Assembly (NCBI RefSeq): GCF_019599465.1 | Contig: NZ_RKLR01000015.1 | Span: 1-64,000 of the forward strand | DNA: 64,000 nt | Direction: 5' to 3' | Source of the DNA: Haloarcula rubra | Lineage (GTDB): Archaea > Halobacteriota > Halobacteria > Halobacteriales > Haloarculaceae | In this document: positions 60,828 through 64,000 of the stretch, piece after piece | Layout of the letters: every line of letters begins with the position of its first letter | Numbering within the stretch: the first letter of the stretch is position 1 | Notes under the pieces: model-generated | The model's input: the letters and a program-made list of their open reading frames with translations, nothing else | The model's database searches: none | What the model was told of the DNA's origin: nothing | Program-made: the position numbers and the translations under genes

Positions 60828-61197
60828 AGAGAGAGGTATTTCGATCAGTCCGATGAAACCTCGCTGTTTGTGTGAGACTCTCTCGCAACTGAGATAGTTA
60901 TTTATAGGAGGTCTGGGATCTTGTGAGAACTAACGGACGTATCGTCGGCGTCTGAACGGGGGCTCTCTCGGCTCACCCGACGTATCGGTCAGTCAGACCC
61001 CGGTGGTGGCGTCTGCGTCGCTGGAACACGGTTCGAGACGTAGCTCCTGTGCATGGAGACAACCGATGTTTCGAACCGTGATGCATGGGTGCGTGCGTAA
61101 CGTGAATACCGTGCCTACTGTAGCTGAGTGTAGGTAACAGAATATAACTAGATGAGGTAACGTAACTATTCTGTTACCCGCTTACCGACCACTAACC
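60828..61197. other. Divergent promoter region between lipoprotein and acidic gene G
   Basis: 370 bp, no gene seen. It contains the 12-bp inverted repeat at 61133-61178 and repeats of GTAAC (61155-61160, 61161-61165). Confidence 0.5.
61133..61178. promoter_or_regulatory. Perfect 12-bp inverted repeat upstream of gene G
   Basis: GGTAACAGAATA (61133-61144) and TATTCTGTTACC (61167-61178) are exact complements around 22 bp that include GAGGTAACGTAAC. A weak half-site TAACTAG (61145-61151) lies inside, with the 13-bp window ending 40 bp from the ATG, the spacing class of B and D. Confidence 0.55.
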
Positions 61198-61698
61198 ATG
61201 AGATCGAAACTGTTCAGTACACTGTTGACGGTCGGCGTAAGTCTCTTGCTCGTCGTCGGGATGAGTGGACTCACCGCCGGTGTCGCGAGTGCGGACCACT
61301 TCGACGACAACGATATCGACGTAGAGAGCGACGACAAGGATTTCGAGGTCGACGACGCCGACGACTTCGAGTACGACGAGGACGATGAACTGGAGGTTGA
61401 TGGCGACGACGTTGACGTGGATAGCGACGATACGGACTTCGAGGTCGATGACGATGCCCACGTCGAGTACGAGGAAGACGAGAGCTTCGAAGCTTTCGGT
61501 GACGACGGTCTCGACTTCGAACACGACGATACCGAGTTCGACATCGACGACGACGCGCACGTCGACTACGATGACGACGACGAGTTCGAGGCTGAGGGCG
61601 ACGACATCGAATTCGAACACGACGACCACGACGTTGAGGTCGACGGTGACGACGTAGAGGTCGAGTACGACGACGGAGAGATAGAGGTCGACGGGTAA
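61198..61698 (+). CDS. Secreted Asp/Glu-rich repeat protein G (short type)
   Basis: 166 aa. Signal LLTVGVSLLLVVGMSGLTAG, then ADHFDDNDIDVESDDKDFEV and DDADDFEYDEDDELEVDGDD as in B and D. Body of acidic repeats with His additions (DAHVEYEEDESFEAFGDDGL, HDDHDVEVDGDDVEVEYDDG). Its promoter differs: a perfect 12-bp inverted repeat in place of TGAC-N3-TCAGTT. It lies 5 kb from the nearest other member and has no long-type partner on its left. Confidence 0.8.
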   Translation: MRSKLFSTLLTVGVSLLLVVGMSGLTAGVASADHFDDNDIDVESDDKDFEVDDADDFEYDEDDELEVDGDDVDVDSDDTDFEVDDDAHVEYEEDESFEAFGDDGLDFEHDDTEFDIDDDAHVDYDDDDEFEAEGDDIEFEHDDHDVEVDGDDVEVEYDDGEIEVDG

Positions 61699-61986
61699 CT
61701 CGACTGCCCACTCCAGCCAATTGAGACGACAGACGAACTGGTTAGGCTTCTCGATGCGGTTGGAGACACGGTTTCGCAGGGCACCGATGATTCGGCTAAC
61801 GGCATCTGACCGTCGTCTCGGCGTCGCTGTTGCTCAAACAGGCTTCAGACCACGACCGGGTACAGACGCTTGACGTCGGGGACAAACAGACCCAGAGATG
61901 GCTGTAAGGTGACGGCACTGAACTCACCTCGTTACCAGTGTTTTACCGGGAGTTGATATGCAGCCACCTCATTGGTGTCAGTGAGT

Positions 61987-62636
61987 ATGGCAATCGATCC
62001 AGCGTGCGGTGTCGAAGTGGATCCGACCAACCCCGGCGCGACTGCGACGTATCAAGGACGAACCTACGTTTTCTGTTCGGAAGGGTGCAAAGAACACTTC
62101 GAGTCGGATCCGGAACAGTACGTCGAAGTCGACGATCAAAAAGTCCAACTCAGCCAAATCGACGACGTACAGACCCAACGCATCCAGACAGCAGACGAGA
62201 CAGAACAGTTCGAGCTGTCTGTCAGTGAACCGGGTAAATTGACTCCAGGGGACGAAGTGACGTACACTCGGAAAATCACAGAGGATCACGTTCAGCAGTT
62301 CGCAAAGATAACTGGCGATTCGAACGCCTTGCACCTGAGCGAGGCGTTCGCCGAACGAACCCGGTTCGGGGAGCGAATCGCTCATGGGGCACTCGTATCC
62401 GGCCTCATCAGTGCTGCTTTAGCCGCGCTTCCCGGAATGACTATCTTTCTCTCACAGGACCTTGAGTTCAAACGCCCAGTCAAGATCGGTGAGACTGTCG
62501 AGGCCTCTTGCAAAGTCGTCGAAGTCATCGAAGAAGATGATTCTGTCTGACCGTGCGGGTACGCAAAGCATCCGGTGACGTCGCTATCTACGGCACGGCT
62601 AGTGTCCTGATAGACGAACTGCCAGAATTCGAGTAA
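61987..62636 (+). pseudogene. YHS-MaoC fusion dehydratase, frameshifted near the end
   Basis: N-terminal YHS metal-binding motif: IDPACGVEVDPTNPGATATY, YVFCSEGCKEHFESDPEQYV. Then a MaoC hotdog: VTYTRKITEDHVQQFAKITG with active-site Asp/His region GDSNALHLSEAFAERTRFGE and RIAHGALVSGLISAALAALP. At 62545 the frame stops at TGA 62548; in another frame the expected end continues LTVRVRKASGDVAIYGTASV, LIDELPEFE to 62636. A one-base loss (or two-base gain) explains it, so it is a recent frameshift or a read error. R-specific enoyl-CoA hydratase activity would fit PHA synthesis (PhaJ-like). Confidence 0.75.
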
Positions 62637-62975
62637 GATACGTTAACCACCTTCTTTTGACCAGCACCCGAGTCGTCGCGAACAACGGTCCCCCCACTCC
62701 CGTCGACATATTGTGGCGGATACGGCACACTTTGTACATACATCTTTTAAAAAGATAAATACATTTGTTTCTCTATATTTGACATCAAAAACTTCATTTA
62801 TAGCCATCGTTTATAGCTGTACATTCCTAGATATCCACGAATGAAGATATCTCTCCCCAATGTGTGTACAATGAGGATAGATGCGAGAAAAGTACAGAGT
62901 GATCCGGATGGAATCGGACCGAAAGTCCCACGGTAAGTTTGTGACCCAACGGTAGCCGGTAGTTGCGACCTCGTT
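62637..62975. other. AT-rich intergenic stretch
   Basis: About 340 bp, distinctly AT-rich from 62740 to 62820 (TTTTAAAAAGATAAATAC). No gene seen. It separates the YHS-MaoC gene from the IS-truncated fragment. Confidence 0.4.
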
Positions 62976-63122
62976 TCAGTAGTTCCCCGTCGAGATGATT
63001 GGTGGTGCGTCGTGAGGACCGTACGGCGCATCGTCGAGGTACTCACCAGCCGGTTCGAAGTAGTCTACCAGCGACGCGGCAGCTTCCTTTCGGAGCACTG
63101 TCGCCGGGTTCTCGCTCTGAAG
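62976..63122 (-). pseudogene. C-terminal gene fragment cut by the ISH1-type remnant
   Basis: The minus strand from the IS boundary reads NPATVLRKEAAASLVDYFEP, AGEYLDDAPYGPHDAPPIIS, TGNY and a stop at 62976-62978. It is 48 codons long, ends naturally and begins exactly at the IS end, so an unidentified gene was truncated here. Confidence 0.5.
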
Positions 63123-63786
63123 GGCTCTATTGAATCACTAGACGGCGTCGGGATAGTTCGCTAAATCGAAGGAATTGAAGCGGGAGACTCCAGTTGATTA
63201 TGACTCAAATCTCCCGCTTCATTAGCGAAGTAGCCCCGGTTACTCAAGTTGTTACCGGTGATGGAGACGAATCCGCCGCCCCGGAAGGTGGCGGCGGATT
63301 TGCCGATTACGCACTCGTTTCCCTCCACTGTCTGCGGGTTTACCTTGATACGACCTACCGAATGACGATTGACCTGCTGAAGGAGATGCCACAAATAACC
63401 AGGGATATCGGCCTCAGCGCGGCCGATCTCTCCTCTCCATCCACGTTGTGTAAGGCCTTCGACCGAATCAATATAGTGTGTGCCGAGTGCTACTGCGCCA
63501 GTCGGCGCAGTTGCACGCTCCGTCCGAACACGCCGCCATCGACGCCACATTCTACGAACGCTCAGCAGCGAGCCGCCACTACTGCCAGCGGATAAGCTAC
63601 CGCGTACAGAAACTAAAAGTCGCGAAACTCGTCGATACAGAGACTCAAGCGATCCTGGACGTACACTGCACAACGACTCGGGAAGGAAGCGACGCAGACC
63701 TCGCTGAGCAGATCGCCCACCGGAACGCGGGCGCTCTCTCGCCGCCGATAAGGGCTATGACAAGCAGTAACTCCGAGAAGCACTAG
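63123..63786 (+). mobile_element. ISH1-type element, degenerate second copy
   Basis: Left end GGCTCTATTGAATC (63123-63136) matches the intact IS end with two changes. Transposase from ATG 63200 is like the copy at 35876 (GGGGFADYALVSLHCLRVYL, DLLKEMPQITRDIG) but is frameshifted near 63475 and again near 63735, and ends at a stop at 63786. The right end and last ~80 residues are missing. Same orientation as the intact copy, 26 kb away. Confidence 0.85.
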
Positions 63787-63865
63787 ATTAGGTTGGGGGA
63801 AGAAGTCGGTTCATTGGCTGATTATTCGGTTACGGATCCCGCGACGGAATCTGCCGTCTCGATCG

Positions 63866-64000
63866 TCAGAACGTGATGACTTCGTAGCCGTCGTCGACGA
63901 GCGAACGGATACTGGGGTGGCCGTCGTGGTCGTCGAGTCGAACCACGCCGGAGTCATTCACTGCATCATCGACACCGAACGCCCCGGAGCAGTAATCACA
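63866..64000 (-). CDS. DsrE-like protein, C-terminal part (runs off the window)
   Basis: 44 residues ending in a stop: CDYCSGAFGVDDAVNDSGVV, RLDDHDGHPSIRSLVDDGYE, VITF. The CxxC and the final GHPSIRSLVDDGYEVITF resemble haloarchaeal DsrE/DsrF-type sulfur-relay proteins, where the Cys carries sulfur. The N-terminus lies beyond 64000. Family call moderate, based only on the tail. Confidence 0.5.
   Translation of the reverse strand, partial: CDYCSGAFGVDDAVNDSGVVRLDDHDGHPSIRSLVDDGYEVITF

Noticed and set aside
61712-61810. In-frame stretch DELVRLLDAVGDTVSQGTDD ending at a stop
   Set aside because: Looks like the end of a haloarchaeal protein, but no upstream part or family could be found.

Overview
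The window is haloarchaeal (class Halobacteria). The proteins are very acidic. The regulators are typical of the group: HTH_10/Bat-type, HxlR, MarR-like, PadR and FilR1-like. Secreted proteins carry twin-arginine (Tat) signals, often with a lipobox, and one transposase is of the ISH1 type. I see no rRNA, tRNA or CRISPR array. Many broken genes, IS remnants and duplicated modules mark this as an accessory region; I cannot tell chromosome from plasmid.

Layout. 0-1.4 kb: IS remnants (ISH4-like transposase, decayed TnpB). 1.5-8.7 kb: DUF63 membrane protein, glutaredoxin-like protein, mercuric-reductase-type flavoprotein divergent from a Cys-rich HxlR regulator, first MarR/TauE/M20 set (M20 truncated), Bat-like regulator, alpha/beta hydrolase, dead cupin gene. 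8.7-11.7 kb: alcohol dehydrogenase, amidohydrolase and DUF59 protein, a trio known from binuclear-iron monooxygenase clusters, here without the oxygenase. 11.8-18.7 kb: membrane protein, intact M20 peptidase, decayed peroxiredoxin with an inserted palindrome, HxlR regulator, histidine kinase, AhpD-like protein, second TauE/MarR pair. 18.8-23 kb: 3-hydroxybutyrate dehydrogenase and patatin-like PHA depolymerase operon, thioredoxin-reductase-like flavoprotein, redoxin, HTH/DUF7521 pair. 23.3-28.9 kb: lipoprotein plus carbamoyltransferase operon, dihydrolipoamide-dehydrogenase-like flavoprotein with HxlR regulator, two more regulators. 29-42.6 kb: small secreted and regulatory proteins, and a giant PAS/GAF/HTH_10 sensor split by a fresh ISH1-type insertion with an 8-bp target duplication, plus a divergent isoprenoid-synthase-like protein. 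42.8-61.7 kb: a surface/secretome island with a 968-aa anchored surface protein, a Tat-exported subtilase, and a family of secreted Asp/Glu-rich repeat proteins (three long, three short, one Tat-type relative, two decayed copies), interleaved with a thiolase/DUF35 pair and a Tat lipoprotein. 62-64 kb: YHS-MaoC protein with a frameshift, a second degenerate ISH1-type copy, and the start of a DsrE-like gene running off the window.

The best candidate for something undescribed is the acidic-repeat family. Six signal-peptide proteins are built from 7-9-residue Asp/Glu sub-repeats that look like a beta-solenoid or polyanionic matrix. They come in two classes (about 275-405 aa and about 166 aa). Four of their promoters share a near-identical 13-bp element, TGAC-N3-TCAGTT, at a class-specific distance from the start codon (41 bp for short genes, 87-94 bp for long genes). 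This points to a co-regulated, duplicating extracellular system. Its function is unknown.
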